The notes beneath the pieces are model-generated. The model was not told the origin of the DNA. It saw only the letters and a program-made list of their open reading frames with translations, and did not search any database. The translations under genes were made by a program, and so were the position numbers. From Actinomycetes bacterium (GTDB lineage: Bacteria > Actinomycetota > Actinomycetes > Prado026): a DNA stretch of 44,364 bases. Below are positions 1-8,898 of this stretch, piece after piece (the stretch's first letter is position 1; each line of letters opens with the position of its first letter). Location: positions 1 to 44,364 of the forward strand of contig DATCDE010000106.1 in assembly GCA_036510875.1 (NCBI GenBank). Reading direction: 5' to 3'.

Positions 1-466
1 CGACCAGCCGCTCGTCGAGGTCGCGGGTGTTCTCCACGGCCGCCCGGATGGCGTCCCTGGTGATCTCGTGGAACACCATGCGGCGGACCGGCACCTTGGG
101 CTTGAGCACCTCGAGCAGGTGCCAGGCGATGGCCTCGCCCTCGCGGTCCTCGTCCGTGGCGAGCAGCAGCTCGTCGGCGTCCTTCAGCTTGCGCTTGAGC
201 TCGGCGACCTTCGTCTTCTTGTCGGTGTTGACGACGTAGAGGGGCGTGAAGTCGTGCTCGACGTCGATGCCCAGGCGTCCGACCTCGGTGCCCTTGTACT
301 CCGCAGGAGCCGGCGACTTCTTGTCCGGCAGGTCGCGGATGTGGCCGACGCTGGCCTCCACGTCGTACCCCGGCCCGAGGTAGCCCTTGATCGTCTTCGC
401 CTTGGCCGGCGACTCCACGATCACGAGCCGCCGGCCCCCGGCCGTCGGCTGCTCGTTGTCGGACAC
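1..466 (-). CDS. topA: DNA topoisomerase I, N-terminal part (cut by window edge)
   Basis: This is the first ~155 codons of type IA topoisomerase I, which relaxes negative supercoils by single-strand passage. The start of the Toprim domain is visible: [20 protein letters not shown] near residue 12, then SVGHIRDLP, and the acidic [13 protein letters not shown] motif whose aspartates and glutamate bind Mg2+. The GTG start at 466 is chosen because the complement has an AGGAG ribosome site about 6 nt upstream and because the family signature begins a few residues later. The rest of the gene, with the catalytic tyrosine and C-terminal region, lies left of the window. It follows a methyltransferase gene on the same strand after a 115-nt gap. 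Identity is very secure. Confidence 0.96.
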   Translation of the reverse strand, partial: MSDNEQPTAGGRRLVIVESPAKAKTIKGYLGPGYDVEASVGHIRDLPDKKSPAPAEYKGTEVGRLGIDVEHDFTPLYVVNTDKKTKVAELKRKLKDADELLLATDEDREGEAIAWHLLEVLKPKVPVRRMVFHEITRDAIRAAVENTRDLDERLV

Positions 467-581
467 GCGACTCCTCGTGACAGTGGGTGGTGGTGAGGCA
501 CTGTGGCGCCCCGCCGGGCGGAGTGTGACGGTACACAGGCGCCCTTTGTCAAACCGCGGACAAACCCGCGTCCCTGGCAAC

Positions 582-2066
582 CTACGTCGGGAAGGTGAGG
601 AAGCCCTCCTCGAGGAGGGTCCGGACGGCCGGGACCGCTCCCGCGCGCAGCTCCGCCTCGTCCACGCCGAGCCGGTCGGCGACGTCGGCCAGCACGGCCC
701 GAAGCGGCCGGCCGTTGCAGCCGGCCACGACCTCGGCCCCGACCTCGTCGACCTCGCCGCTCCGCCGCAGCCCGTCGGCCTGCCGCAGCCGCTGGGTCAG
801 CAGCGCCAACCCGTCGGACGACGGCACCCACTCCTGGTCCAGCCGCACCTGGGGGTCGACGACCAGTGCGGTGGCCAGCAGGTCGTCGTCGCCGACGGAG
901 CGCAGCCGGTCCTGGCGGTCGAACCAGGCCCGGATCGGCTCACCGAGCGGCTGCTGCACCGGGTGCCGGATCTCCTCGATCCGGGTGACCGGGTGCTCGG
1001 CTCCGGAGGCGTGCAGCGTGATCCAGCCGAAGCCGATGCCCTCGACCCGGTCGTCGGCGAGGGCCTGCAGCCACTGGTCGTAGCGTCGCGCGTAGTCGGG
1101 GCCGGTGTGGTCGCCGGCGTCCCGCAGCCACAGCTCGGCGTACTCGGCCGGGTCCTGGACCTCGCGCTGCACGACCCACGCGTCGCAACCGGTGGGCACC
1201 ACCCAGCCGGCCAGCCGCTCCCGCCAGTCCTCGCCCTCCACGTGCAGCCAGTTGGCCAGCACCTGGAGCCAGCCGCCGTCGGCGAGGTACGCCGGTGCCT
1301 GGGTGACCAGCCGGCGGCCCACCTCGTCGCCGGGCAGCCCGGAGTCGCGGTAGGTGAACCGCGCCTCTGGCGCGACCACGAACGGCGGGTTCGACACGAT
1401 GAGCTCGAACCGCTCCCCCTCCACCGGCTGGTACAGGCTGCCCTCGCGCAGGTCGAACGCCATCCCCGACAGGCCCGCGGTCAGCCCAGCCATGGCCAGC
1501 GCCCTGGGGTTGCGGTCGGTGGCCACGACCCGGTCGGCGTGGCCGGCCAGGTGCAGCGCCTGCACGCCGCAGCCGGTGCCGATGTCGAGCGCCCGCCCGA
1601 CGGTCGGCCGCACGGTGATCTGGGCGAGTGTGGTGGAGGTCCCGCCGATGCCGAGCACGTGCCCCCGGGTCACCGGACCGGACACCCCACCGATGCCGGT
1701 GCCCAGGTCGGACACCACGTAGGCGTCGAGGGTGTCCGCCGCGTACGGCCGGACGTCGACGAGAGCGTGCACCTCGGCACCGTCGACGGCGACCAGCCCG
1801 CCGTCCACCAGTCCGTCCAGGTCGGGCAGGGCGGCGCGGACGGCGTCCAGCCGAACCGGCGCCTGCAGCACGAACAGCCGGGTCAGCGTCTCCCGCGGCG
1901 AGCCGCCCGTCGTGGTCCGCAGCGCGGGCACGGTCTCGCCGCGCCCCAGGGCCGCGTAGGCGTGCGGGCCCAGCAGGTCGAGCACGCCGTCCACCGTGTA
2001 GCCGGCTGCGACCAGCGCCGACCGCAGCCCCGCCACGCCCTCTGCGGGCAGCCGCGGGCCGGTCAT
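582..2066 (-). CDS. Class I SAM-dependent methyltransferase (HemK/RlmG-like, DUF7059-type N-terminus)
   Basis: The 494-aa protein has an N-terminal region of about 150 residues resembling a winged-helix/DUF7059 segment. A Rossmann methyltransferase domain follows, with SAM motif I ([16 protein letters not shown]), motif II ([11 protein letters not shown]) and the NPPF motif IV ([11 protein letters not shown]) typical of enzymes that methylate exocyclic or amide nitrogens. The substrate (rRNA base, DNA base or protein glutamine) cannot be told from sequence. The ATG at 2066 is preferred over the GTG at 2096 because it lies 1 nt past the hppA stop, so the gene is probably co-transcribed with hppA. 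Homologues sit beside topA in many actinobacteria (family knowledge). The C-terminal ~150 residues have no motif I recognise. Confidence 0.85.
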   Translation of the reverse strand: MTGPRLPAEGVAGLRSALVAAGYTVDGVLDLLGPHAYAALGRGETVPALRTTTGGSPRETLTRLFVLQAPVRLDAVRAALPDLDGLVDGGLVAVDGAEVHALVDVRPYAADTLDAYVVSDLGTGIGGVSGPVTRGHVLGIGGTSTTLAQITVRPTVGRALDIGTGCGVQALHLAGHADRVVATDRNPRALAMAGLTAGLSGMAFDLREGSLYQPVEGERFELIVSNPPFVVAPEARFTYRDSGLPGDEVGRRLVTQAPAYLADGGWLQVLANWLHVEGEDWRERLAGWVVPTGCDAWVVQREVQDPAEYAELWLRDAGDHTGPDYARRYDQWLQALADDRVEGIGFGWITLHASGAEHPVTRIEEIRHPVQQPLGEPIRAWFDRQDRLRSVGDDDLLATALVVDPQVRLDQEWVPSSDGLALLTQRLRQADGLRRSGEVDEVGAEVVAGCNGRPLRAVLADVADRLGVDEAELRAGAVPAVRTLLEEGFLTFPT

Positions 2067-2067
2067 C

Positions 2068-4401
2068 TCAGGCCTTGGCGTCCGCCGGGAGCTCACCCAC
2101 GGCGACCGGGCGCCGCTTGGAGACCACCACGGCGCCCACGACCACGAGGACCGCGACCAGCGCGATGCCGTAGCGCAGCGCGTTGCCGTCCAGGGCGAGC
2201 GAGACGACGGCCGGGGCGATCAGCAGCGCGACCAGGTTCATCACCTTGATGAGCGGGTTGATCGCCGGGCCCGCCGTGTCCTTGAACGGGTCGCCCACGG
2301 TGTCGCCGATGACCGTGGCGGCGTGCGCCTCGGAGCCCTTGCCGCCGAAGTTGCCGTCCTCGACGAACTTCTTGGCGTTGTCCCAGGCCCCACCGGAGTT
2401 GGACAGGAAGACAGCCATCAGGGTGCCCGTCGCGATCGTGCCCGCGAGGTAGGAGCCCAGCGCGCCGATACCGAGGCCGAAGCCGACCGCGATCGGGGTG
2501 AGCACCGCCAGCAGGCCGGGGGTGGCCAGCTCGCGCAGCGAGTCGCGGGTGACGATGTCGACGACCTTGCCGTACTCGGGCTTCTCCGTGTAGTCCATGA
2601 TCCCGGGGTGCTCGCGGAACTGCCGCCGCACCTCGAAGATGACCGCCCCGGCCGCCCGGGACACGGCGCTGATGGCCAGCCCGGAGAACAGGAACACCAC
2701 GGCCGCCCCGATGATCAGCCCGACCAGGTTGCGCGGGTTGGCGATGTTGAGGACGCCGGTGTACTGCAGCGCGTCCTGGACCGTCAGGCCCTTCAACGCG
2801 CCGGCGTTCCCGTCCGCGGCGGTGACCACGGCGTCGCGGAACGAGCCGAACAGAGCGGTCGCCGCGAGCACGGCGGTCGCGATAGCGATGCCCTTGGTGA
2901 TCGCCTTGGTGGTGTTGCCGACCGCGTCCAGCCGGGTCAGGACCAGGGCGCCCTCCCCGTGCACGTCGCCGGACATCTCGGCGATGCCCTGCGCGTTGTC
3001 GGAGACCGGCCCGAAGGTGTCCATCGAGACGATGACGCCGACCGTGGTCAGCAGCCCGGTGCCGGCCAGCGCGATGGCGAACAGCGACAGGGTGACCGAG
3101 CCCGCGCCCAGAAGGTACGCGCCGAAGACGGCAGCCGCGATGAGCAGCGCCGAGTACACGGCCGACTCGAGACCGAGGCTGATGCCAGCGAGGATCACCG
3201 TGGCCGGGCCGGTGAGCGACGACTTGGACACGTCGTCGACGGGTCGCCGGTTGGTCTCGGTGAAGTAGCCGGTCAGCTGCTGGATCGCCGCCGCCAGCAC
3301 GATGCCGATGAGCACCGCGCCGATGACGAGCAGGCGCGGGTTGAACGTGGTGGCGCTGACCAGGCCGAGGTTGCCGACCACCAGCCCCTTGAGCTGGGTG
3401 ATCTGCGACGGCAGGAAGGTGAACGCCATGATGGCCACGAGCACGGCGGACACTCCCGCCGAGATGAAGAAGCCGCGGTTGATGGCGCTCATGCCCGAGC
3501 GGTCACCCGGACGCGGCGACACCGCGAAGATGCCGATGACGGCGGTGAGGACGCCGATGGCCGGGATCACCAGCGGGATGACGAGGCCGATGTCGCCGAA
3601 GGCCGCCTTACCCAGGATCAGCGCGGCGACCAGAGTCACCGCGTAGGACTCGAACAGGTCCGCGGCCATGCCGGCGCAGTCGCCGACGTTGTCGCCCACG
3701 TTGTCCGCGATCGTGGCGGCGTTGCGGGGGTCGTCCTCGGGGATGCCCTGCTCGACCTTGCCGACCAGGTCGGCGCCGACGTCCGCCGCCTTAGTGAAGA
3801 TGCCGCCGCCGACTCGCATGAACATGGCGAGCATGGCCGCACCGAAGCCGAAGCCCTCGAGCACCTTCGGTGCGTTCTCCTTGTAGATCAGCACCACGAC
3901 CGCTGCGCCGAACAGGCCCAGACCCACGGTGAACATGCCGGCGACCCCGCCGGTCCGGAACGCGATCTTCATGGCCTGCTGCTCACCCGTCGCCTGGGCG
4001 GCCGCGGCCACCCGGACGTTGCCCCGCACGGCGAGCCACATGCCCATGTACCCGGTGGTCGCAGAGAACACTGCGCCGACCAGGAAGAAGATCGACCGGC
4101 CGATCCGTTCGGACGTGGTGTCGGCCGGGAGCAGGAAGAGCACGAAGAAGACCACGACGGCGAAGACGCCGAGGGTGCGGAACTGGCGGGCCAGGTAGGC
4201 CGCCGCCCCCTCCTGCACCGCGGCCGCGATCTCCTTCATTTTCTCGGTTCCCTCGTCCGCGGCGAGCACCTCGCGCACGAGCAGCGCGGCGACCCCCAGG
4301 GCGCCGAGCGCGACGAGAGCAACCACGATGACCCACGTCTGGTTGCCCCCGGAGAGGGTGACCGTCCCACCGCTGACGGCGGCGAGCTGCGTCCCGGGCA
4401 T
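2068..4401 (-). CDS. hppA: Membrane-bound proton-pumping pyrophosphatase (K+-independent type)
   Basis: The 777-aa integral membrane enzyme couples hydrolysis of pyrophosphate to proton export. Roughly 16 hydrophobic segments are present. The PPi/Mg2+ site is clear around residues 195-250 (GGGIFTKAADVGADLVGKVE, then DNVGDNVGDCAGMAADLFES). A second acidic cluster lies near the C-terminus (NSGGAWDNAKKFVEDG, then GDTVGDPFKDTAGPAINPL). The motif GNTTKAITKG carries lysine where K+-dependent enzymes have alanine, which indicates the K+-independent subfamily. The ATG at 4401 is chosen over the upstream GTG at 4431 because GAGGAGG lies 5-6 nt before it. It leads a two-gene unit with the methyltransferase. 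Confidence 0.97.
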   Translation of the reverse strand: MPGTQLAAVSGGTVTLSGGNQTWVIVVALVALGALGVAALLVREVLAADEGTEKMKEIAAAVQEGAAAYLARQFRTLGVFAVVVFFVLFLLPADTTSERIGRSIFFLVGAVFSATTGYMGMWLAVRGNVRVAAAAQATGEQQAMKIAFRTGGVAGMFTVGLGLFGAAVVVLIYKENAPKVLEGFGFGAAMLAMFMRVGGGIFTKAADVGADLVGKVEQGIPEDDPRNAATIADNVGDNVGDCAGMAADLFESYAVTLVAALILGKAAFGDIGLVIPLVIPAIGVLTAVIGIFAVSPRPGDRSGMSAINRGFFISAGVSAVLVAIMAFTFLPSQITQLKGLVVGNLGLVSATTFNPRLLVIGAVLIGIVLAAAIQQLTGYFTETNRRPVDDVSKSSLTGPATVILAGISLGLESAVYSALLIAAAVFGAYLLGAGSVTLSLFAIALAGTGLLTTVGVIVSMDTFGPVSDNAQGIAEMSGDVHGEGALVLTRLDAVGNTTKAITKGIAIATAVLAATALFGSFRDAVVTAADGNAGALKGLTVQDALQYTGVLNIANPRNLVGLIIGAAVVFLFSGLAISAVSRAAGAVIFEVRRQFREHPGIMDYTEKPEYGKVVDIVTRDSLRELATPGLLAVLTPIAVGFGLGIGALGSYLAGTIATGTLMAVFLSNSGGAWDNAKKFVEDGNFGGKGSEAHAATVIGDTVGDPFKDTAGPAINPLIKVMNLVALLIAPAVVSLALDGNALRYGIALVAVLVVVGAVVVSKRRPVAVGELPADAKA

Positions 4402-4529
4402 GCGTCCTCCTCGTCGACAGGTGCGTGCCATCCAGCCACCGGTCGGTGGTGGTCGGACGGATCGTTTAGGCCTCGGAGGGCGATCGACAGCAGCGCACAG
4501 CGCCCGTGATCGCCCGGCGGGGCCGGAGT

Positions 4530-5036
4530 CTAGCCAGAAGCCTGGGCGGCGCCAACGACCGGGGGGCGGTTGCCCGACAGCGGCCAGCCCATGATCACCG
4601 TCGAGCCGTCCGGCGCCTCGTGCACCGACAGGTCGTCGACGAGGCCCCCGATGACGACGAGGTCGAGACCGGCGGGCAGCGCGTCGTCGCCCTCGTAACC
4701 CTGGCTGGCGTGCTCGGCCAGCTCGTCGAGCGGGTCGGCCTCGGACGACGACCCGCCCGGGACCGCCGCGCAGTCCGCCACCTCGACGACGAACCGGTCC
4801 TCGGAGGCGATCATCCGCACCAGCACGGAGGCCGTGGGGCAGCTCGCCTGGTGCCGCCGCACCGCGCGCGCAGCGGCCTCACCGACGGCCAGCCGGACCT
4901 CGTCCAGCAGCTCCTCGTCCACTCCGAGCCGGCGGCCGAGCGACACCACGACCAGCCGCGCAGTGCGCACGTGCGCCGGCACCGCCGTGAACCGGAGCTC
5001 GACGGTCGACACCCCCGTGCTCCCGCTGCCGTCCAC
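4530..5036 (-). CDS. BldG-partner anti-sigma factor, HATPase-fold (SCO3548/UshX-like)
   Basis: The 168-aa soluble protein is placed in the RsbW/SpoIIAB-like HATPase_c_2 family by its fold pattern (ELRFTAVPAHVRTARLVVVSLGRRLGV, then LDEVRLAVGEAAARAVRRH) and by lying immediately downstream of the anti-sigma antagonist gene. Such proteins sequester a sigma factor and release it when bound by the unphosphorylated antagonist. The N-box, normally E-x-x-x-N, reads EAAARAV, so the Mg-ATP-coordinating asparagine is arginine. The usual DxGxG box is also not evident after VEVADCAA, so kinase activity is doubtful. The GTG at 5036 abuts the bldG stop at 5037; an alternative GTG lies at 5012. The target sigma factor is not in the window. 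Confidence 0.8.
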   Translation of the reverse strand: MDGSGSTGVSTVELRFTAVPAHVRTARLVVVSLGRRLGVDEELLDEVRLAVGEAAARAVRRHQASCPTASVLVRMIASEDRFVVEVADCAAVPGGSSSEADPLDELAEHASQGYEGDDALPAGLDLVVIGGLVDDLSVHEAPDGSTVIMGWPLSGNRPPVVGAAQASG

Positions 5037-5378
5037 CTACTCCATCGCCTGGACCGCGTCGGCCACCGTGGCATGGATCGGGAAGACCTTGGTGAGCCCG
5101 GTGATGCGGAAGATCTTCAGGATCCGCTCCTGGGTGCACACGAGGTGCAGCGCGCCGTCATGGGCGCGCACCCGCTTGAGCCCCCCGACGAGCACGCCGA
5201 GGCCCGTGGAGTCCAGGAACTCGACGTTCTCCATGTCGAGGACCAGCCGGTAGTGGCCGGACTCGACCAGGGAGATGATCTCCTCCCGCAGCTTGGGTGC
5301 GGTGTACACGTCGATCTCGCCGCCGACCTCGACGACGGTCGCAGCCCCCTCAAAGCGGTGGGCGAGGGAGAGGTCCAC
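5037..5378 (-). CDS. bldG: STAS-domain anti-sigma factor antagonist, BldG type
   Basis: The 113-aa protein is a single STAS domain of normal length. The regulatory phosphoserine lies in [13 protein letters not shown], the hallmark of SpoIIAA/RsbV-type antagonists that switch partner by phosphorylation. The GTG start at 5378 is preceded by a GGAGGA ribosome site 4-5 nt upstream; longer in-frame extension has no domain sense. The next gene, an HATPase-fold anti-sigma protein, starts directly after this stop, so the two are a co-expressed partner-switching pair. In Streptomyces BldG controls morphological differentiation and stress responses (established knowledge). The divergently transcribed helicase shares the 123-nt upstream region. 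Confidence 0.92.
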   Translation of the reverse strand: MDLSLAHRFEGAATVVEVGGEIDVYTAPKLREEIISLVESGHYRLVLDMENVEFLDSTGLGVLVGGLKRVRAHDGALHLVCTQERILKIFRITGLTKVFPIHATVADAVQAME

Positions 5379-5426
5379 AGATCCTCCAGGCGATGGCGTC
5401 GGGACGGGCACCGGGCTACGGTGCGC

Positions 5427-5439
5427 GGCGTTCAACGCC
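5427..5439. promoter_or_regulatory. 13-nt palindrome in the bldG/helicase divergent promoter region
   Basis: GGCGTT-C-AACGCC is a perfect inverted repeat 49 nt upstream of the bldG start and 63 nt upstream of the helicase start. Its position in a 123-nt divergent intergenic region makes it a candidate operator. No known regulator consensus was matched. Confidence 0.3.
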
Positions 5440-5501
5440 CGATCTAACCACGCAGCAGGCCGACGACCCCGGTCACCGCACGGTGCGAAACTGGACGGGT
5501 C

Positions 5502-7835
5502 GTGAGCACCGTGACCCCCGCACCGACCGCCACCGGCCAGCTGCTCGAGCGGCTGGTGGTCCCGCACGGCCGCTCCGAGCGCCTCACCCACGTCGAGCAC
5601 GTCCCGGCGCGACCCGGTGTCACGACGCCGTGGCCGCAGTGGGCCGACCCGGCCGTGGTCGCCGCGTTCACCCGGCTGGGGGTGGCTGCGCCGTGGCGCC
5701 ACCAGGTCGAGGCGGCCGACGCGGCGTGGCACGGCGAGTCGGTCGTGCTGTCCACCGGGACGGCGTCCGGCAAGTCACTGGCCTACCTGCTGCCCACGCT
5801 GACCGCCGTCCGGGACGGGTTGGCCGCGCCCGACGGACGCGGCGCCACGGCCCTGTACCTGGCCCCCACCAAGGCGCTGGCCGCCGACCAGCTGCGGTCG
5901 GTGGGAGCGCTCGGGCTCGAGGGGGTGCGAGCGGCGTCCTACGACGGTGACACGCCCACCGAGGAGCGCGAGTGGGTGCGGGCGCACGCCGCCTACGTGC
6001 TGAGCAACCCGGACATGCTGCACCGCTCGCTGCTGCCGGGGCACGCCCGGTGGGCCCGGTTCCTGCGGACGCTGCGGTTCGTCGTCGTCGACGAGTGCCA
6101 CACCTACCGCGGCGTGTTCGGCTCGCATGTCGCAGCGGTGCTGCGGCGGCTGAGCCGGGTGGCCGCCCACTACGGTGCCGACCCGGTGTTCGTGCTCGCG
6201 TCCGCGACCGTCTCGGACCCCGCCGTGTCGGCCGCGCGGCTGATCGGCCGGCCGGTGACCGCCGTCACCGACGACGCCTCCCCCAGGGCGGCCGCGACCT
6301 TCGCCCTGTGGGAGCCGCCGCTCACCGAGCGGGTCGGCGAGCGGGGCGCTCCGGTGCGGCGCTCGGCCGTGGCCGAGACCGCCGACCTGCTGGCCGACCT
6401 GGTGGTCGAGGGGCGGCGGACGCTGGCCTTCGTCCGCTCCCGTCGGGGCGCCGAGACCGTGGCGCAGCTGGCCCGCGAGCACGTGGCCGAGGTGGACCCC
6501 TCGCTGTCCGACCGGGTGGCCGCCTACCGCGCGGGCTACCTGCCGGAGGAGCGGCGCGAGCTCGAGGCGCGGCTGGTCGACGGACGGCTCACCGGGGTCG
6601 CCACCACCTCGGCGCTGGAGCTGGGCATCGATGTCTCCGGGCTGGACGCCGTGCTGCTGGCCGGCTGGCCGGGCACCCGCGCGTCGATGTGGCAGCAGGC
6701 CGGCCGGGCCGGCCGGCAGCAGCAGGAGGCCCTGGCCGTTCTGGTGGCCCGCGACGACCCGCTGGACACCTACCTGGTGCACCACCCGGAGGCGCTGTTC
6801 GGCCGTCCGGTCGAGGCCACCGTCCTCGACCCGGACAACCCTTACGTGCTGGGACCGCACCTGTGCGCCGCCGCCGCGGAGATCCCGCTCACCGACGACG
6901 ACCTGCCCCTGTTCGGGCCGGCAGCGCTGCCGCTCCTGGCGGACCTGGTGGCGCGCGGGCTGCTGCGCCGGCGTCCGACCGGCTGGTTCTGGACCAGCCC
7001 CGAGCGGGCCAGCGACCTGGCCGACCTGCGCGGCATCGGCGGCTCTCCGGTGCGGGTGGTCGAGGCCGGGACCGGACGGCTGCTCGGCACGGTGGACCCG
7101 GGCTCGGCCGACCGGACCGTGCACCCGGGCGCGGTGTACGTGCACCAGGGCGTGACGTTCCTGGTCGAGGAGCTCGACCTGGACGCAGCGGTTGCCCTCG
7201 CCACCCCGGCGGAGCCCGACTTCAGCACCTACGCGCGCGAGGTGACCGACCTGCGGGTGCTGGCGATGGAGCGCAGCGTGGCCTGGGGACCGGCCACCCT
7301 GTCCTTTGGTGAGGTCGAGGTGACCGCGCAGGTCGTGTCGTTCCTGCGGCGGCGCTTGGGCACCGGTGAGGTGCTCGGGGAGGAGCCGCTCGACCTGCCA
7401 GCCCGCACGCTGCGCACCCGGGCGGTGTGGTGGACCCTGCCGCCGGAGGAGGTGGCCGCCGCCGGCCTCGACCCGGCCGACCTGCCGGGAGCGGCGCACG
7501 CCGCGGAGCACGCTTCGATCGGCCTGCTGCCGCTGTTCGCGACCTGCGACCGCTGGGACATCGGCGGAGTCTCGACCGCACTGCACCCGGACACCGGGCT
7601 GCCCAGCGTGTTCGTGTACGACGGCCACCCGGGCGGGGCCGGGTTCGCCGAGCGCGGGTACGAGGACGCCGCCGAGTGGCTGCTCGCCACCCGCGAGGCG
7701 ATCGCGTCCTGCGGGTGCGAGTCGGGCTGCCCCTCGTGCGTGCAGTCGCCCAAGTGCGGCAACGGCAACGACCCGCTGGACAAGGCCGGCGCCGTTAGCC
7801 TGTTGGACCGGCTGCTCGCCGGCGTCCCCAGCTAG
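5502..7835 (+). CDS. DEAD/DEAH-box helicase with DUF1998 zinc-cluster C-terminus (MrfA/YprA family)
   Basis: The 777-aa superfamily 2 helicase is probably a DNA-repair 3'-5' helicase like Bacillus MrfA, which acts in mitomycin-lesion repair (family knowledge). Motif I is [15 protein letters not shown] near residue 90, motif II is DECHTYRG near 200, motif III is ASAT, and the second RecA domain carries [14 protein letters not shown] (motif VI). The C-terminal DUF1998 region ends with a four-cysteine cluster [10 protein letters not shown] followed by [16 protein letters not shown], matching the MrfA metal-binding site. The GTG start at 5502 gives the normal N-terminus. Its stop TAG shares a CTAG palindrome with the stop of the opposing tadE-like remnant. 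It is the conserved helicase that names the helicase/secretion neighborhood. Confidence 0.92.
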   Translation: MSTVTPAPTATGQLLERLVVPHGRSERLTHVEHVPARPGVTTPWPQWADPAVVAAFTRLGVAAPWRHQVEAADAAWHGESVVLSTGTASGKSLAYLLPTLTAVRDGLAAPDGRGATALYLAPTKALAADQLRSVGALGLEGVRAASYDGDTPTEEREWVRAHAAYVLSNPDMLHRSLLPGHARWARFLRTLRFVVVDECHTYRGVFGSHVAAVLRRLSRVAAHYGADPVFVLASATVSDPAVSAARLIGRPVTAVTDDASPRAAATFALWEPPLTERVGERGAPVRRSAVAETADLLADLVVEGRRTLAFVRSRRGAETVAQLAREHVAEVDPSLSDRVAAYRAGYLPEERRELEARLVDGRLTGVATTSALELGIDVSGLDAVLLAGWPGTRASMWQQAGRAGRQQQEALAVLVARDDPLDTYLVHHPEALFGRPVEATVLDPDNPYVLGPHLCAAAAEIPLTDDDLPLFGPAALPLLADLVARGLLRRRPTGWFWTSPERASDLADLRGIGGSPVRVVEAGTGRLLGTVDPGSADRTVHPGAVYVHQGVTFLVEELDLDAAVALATPAEPDFSTYAREVTDLRVLAMERSVAWGPATLSFGEVEVTAQVVSFLRRRLGTGEVLGEEPLDLPARTLRTRAVWWTLPPEEVAAAGLDPADLPGAAHAAEHASIGLLPLFATCDRWDIGGVSTALHPDTGLPSVFVYDGHPGGAGFAERGYEDAAEWLLATREAIASCGCESGCPSCVQSPKCGNGNDPLDKAGAVSLLDRLLAGVPS

Positions 7836-8078
7836 CCGGACGGACCGGCCCGGGCACGGACCTGCAGGTCCGTGCCGGGCCACGGCAGCACCCGGGGGAG
7901 CCGGACCGTCACGTCGACGACGCCGTCAACCCGCACGGTGCAACCACGAGCGCCGCGCCGCCGCTCACCCGCCCGGCCGCCCCGCACGGGTCGGGGTCGG
8001 CCGCACCGCGAGACCCAGCACCGACACGGTCGCCGCACCCGTGTCCCGCGACGCCCTTTGCCGCGGCCGGCGGCTCAC
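7832..8078 (-). pseudogene. tadE-like gene (Rv3654c type), decayed with internal deletion and frameshift
   Basis: The original start is still visible: a GTG at 8078 overlaps the TGA of the preceding tadE remnant as GTGA. It opens VSRRPRQRASRDTGAATVSVLG, which carries the D-x-GAATV signature of this small secreted family. That frame reaches a TGA about 35 codons in (near 7970). The C-terminal end is in a different frame and reads CTVRVDGVVDVTVRLPRVL and VRARAGPSG, ending at a TAG at 7832-7834. The middle, expected to hold a transmembrane segment and about 45-50 codons, is missing. Intact members are normally 100-150 aa. The gene cannot give a full protein. Confidence 0.78.
7853..7876. repeat. 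Perfect 24-nt palindrome downstream of the helicase
   Basis: The arms GGCACGGACCTG and CAGGTCCGTGCC are perfectly complementary with no loop, and flanking GCCCG/CGGGC lengthens the pairing with one extra G. It begins 18 nt after the helicase stop and lies inside the C-terminal codons of the tadE-like remnant. It could act as a hairpin terminator for both converging transcripts or as a protein-binding site. There is no T-tract. Confidence 0.5.
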
Positions 8079-8300
8079 GGCGGCGCCTCCGCATGGTCGG
8101 TCGTCCGGCCGGTCGCCTCGTCAGCGGCGACCGCCCGGCCGGCGACGACGAAGGCCGGCAAGCGGGACAGCAGCGGCCCCGGGAGTCGGACCGTCGCCGT
8201 CACCGCGACCCGGACCAGGCCGGACTCCCCGGCCACACTCACCTGGGCCCCGGTGGGGGCCACCGATTGGGCCAGCCGGGCCACCTCGGCCCCAGGAACG
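8075..8300 (-). pseudogene. tadE (pilus assembly), C-terminal remnant only
   Basis: Only the last ~74 codons remain, reading GAEVARLAQSVAPTGAQVSV, then VRVAVTATVRLPGPLLSRLP and a short tail, ending at TGA 8075-8077. This beta-rich segment with LPGPLLSRLP matches the C-terminus of actinobacterial TadE-type pilus proteins. The N-terminal signal/transmembrane part is absent because the sequence joins directly to a truncated tadA at about 8291-8300. The next remnant begins inside its stop codon, as in intact operons. The junction position is approximate. Confidence 0.75.
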
Positions 8301-8898
8301 CGGCCTTGCTGGTCATCAGCGCATCGAGCAGCCGGGCGCTGTCGGCCGAGAGGCTGCCGGCCGCGACCAGCTCGTCGAGGGTGAACGCCGACCGGCGCGG
8401 CACCCGCGACGAGACGCACGTCCCCTGCGGCGCGACCGGGGACCGCACCGCTTGCAGCCGGACGTCGGCGTACGGCGCGGCGTCGTCGAGCCGACGTCCC
8501 CCGGCGGCGGCCAGCCGCTGCGCGAAGCGACGCGCGGCGGCCTCGTCCGGGAACCGCACCCGGACCCGCTTCAGCCCGCGCCCCCGGTCGACCCACACCT
8601 CGTCCGCCGCGTTGACCAGCACGTCGGTCACGGCCGGGTCGGCGACCAGCGGCGCCAGCGACCCGAGCCCGACGATCTCGTTCTGCAGCCGGTCCACCAC
8701 GGCCAGCAGCTCGGCGTCGCCCAGGACCCGACCCTCGGCCCGCAGCGCCACGGCCACGGCGGCCGCGCTCGGCGGCCCGGCGGGCGCCGCACCGGCCGCG
8801 ACCGCGGCAGCCAGTCGGCTGCGCACCCGGTCGACCAGCTCCGGAGGCACGGCGGCCGGGGCCGAGCGGTCAGGCAGCGCGGCGCCGACGACGCCCAC
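8291..8898 (-). pseudogene. tadA/cpaF secretion ATPase, N-terminal remnant
   Basis: The frame from a GTG at 8898 encodes an N-terminal stretch typical of actinobacterial TadA ATPases: VALRAEGRVLGDAELLAVVD, then ADPAVTDVLVNAADEVWVDR, FPDEAAARRFAQRLAAAGGR, PRRSAFTLDELVAAG and RLLDALMTSKAAFL. At the point where intact proteins enter the Walker A box (GGTGTGKTT-like), the sequence instead runs into the tadE remnant. Everything C-terminal, including the Walker A, Asp and His boxes, is deleted. A shorter gap is also apparent after DDAAPYADVRL, where part of a typical loop is missing. The start overlaps the cpaE remnant stop by 29 nt. No ATPase activity is possible. Confidence 0.82.

Noticed and set aside
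387-2249. 620-codon open frame on the plus strand across topA start and the methyltransferase
   Set aside because: Antisense to real genes with conserved motifs; low-complexity translation.
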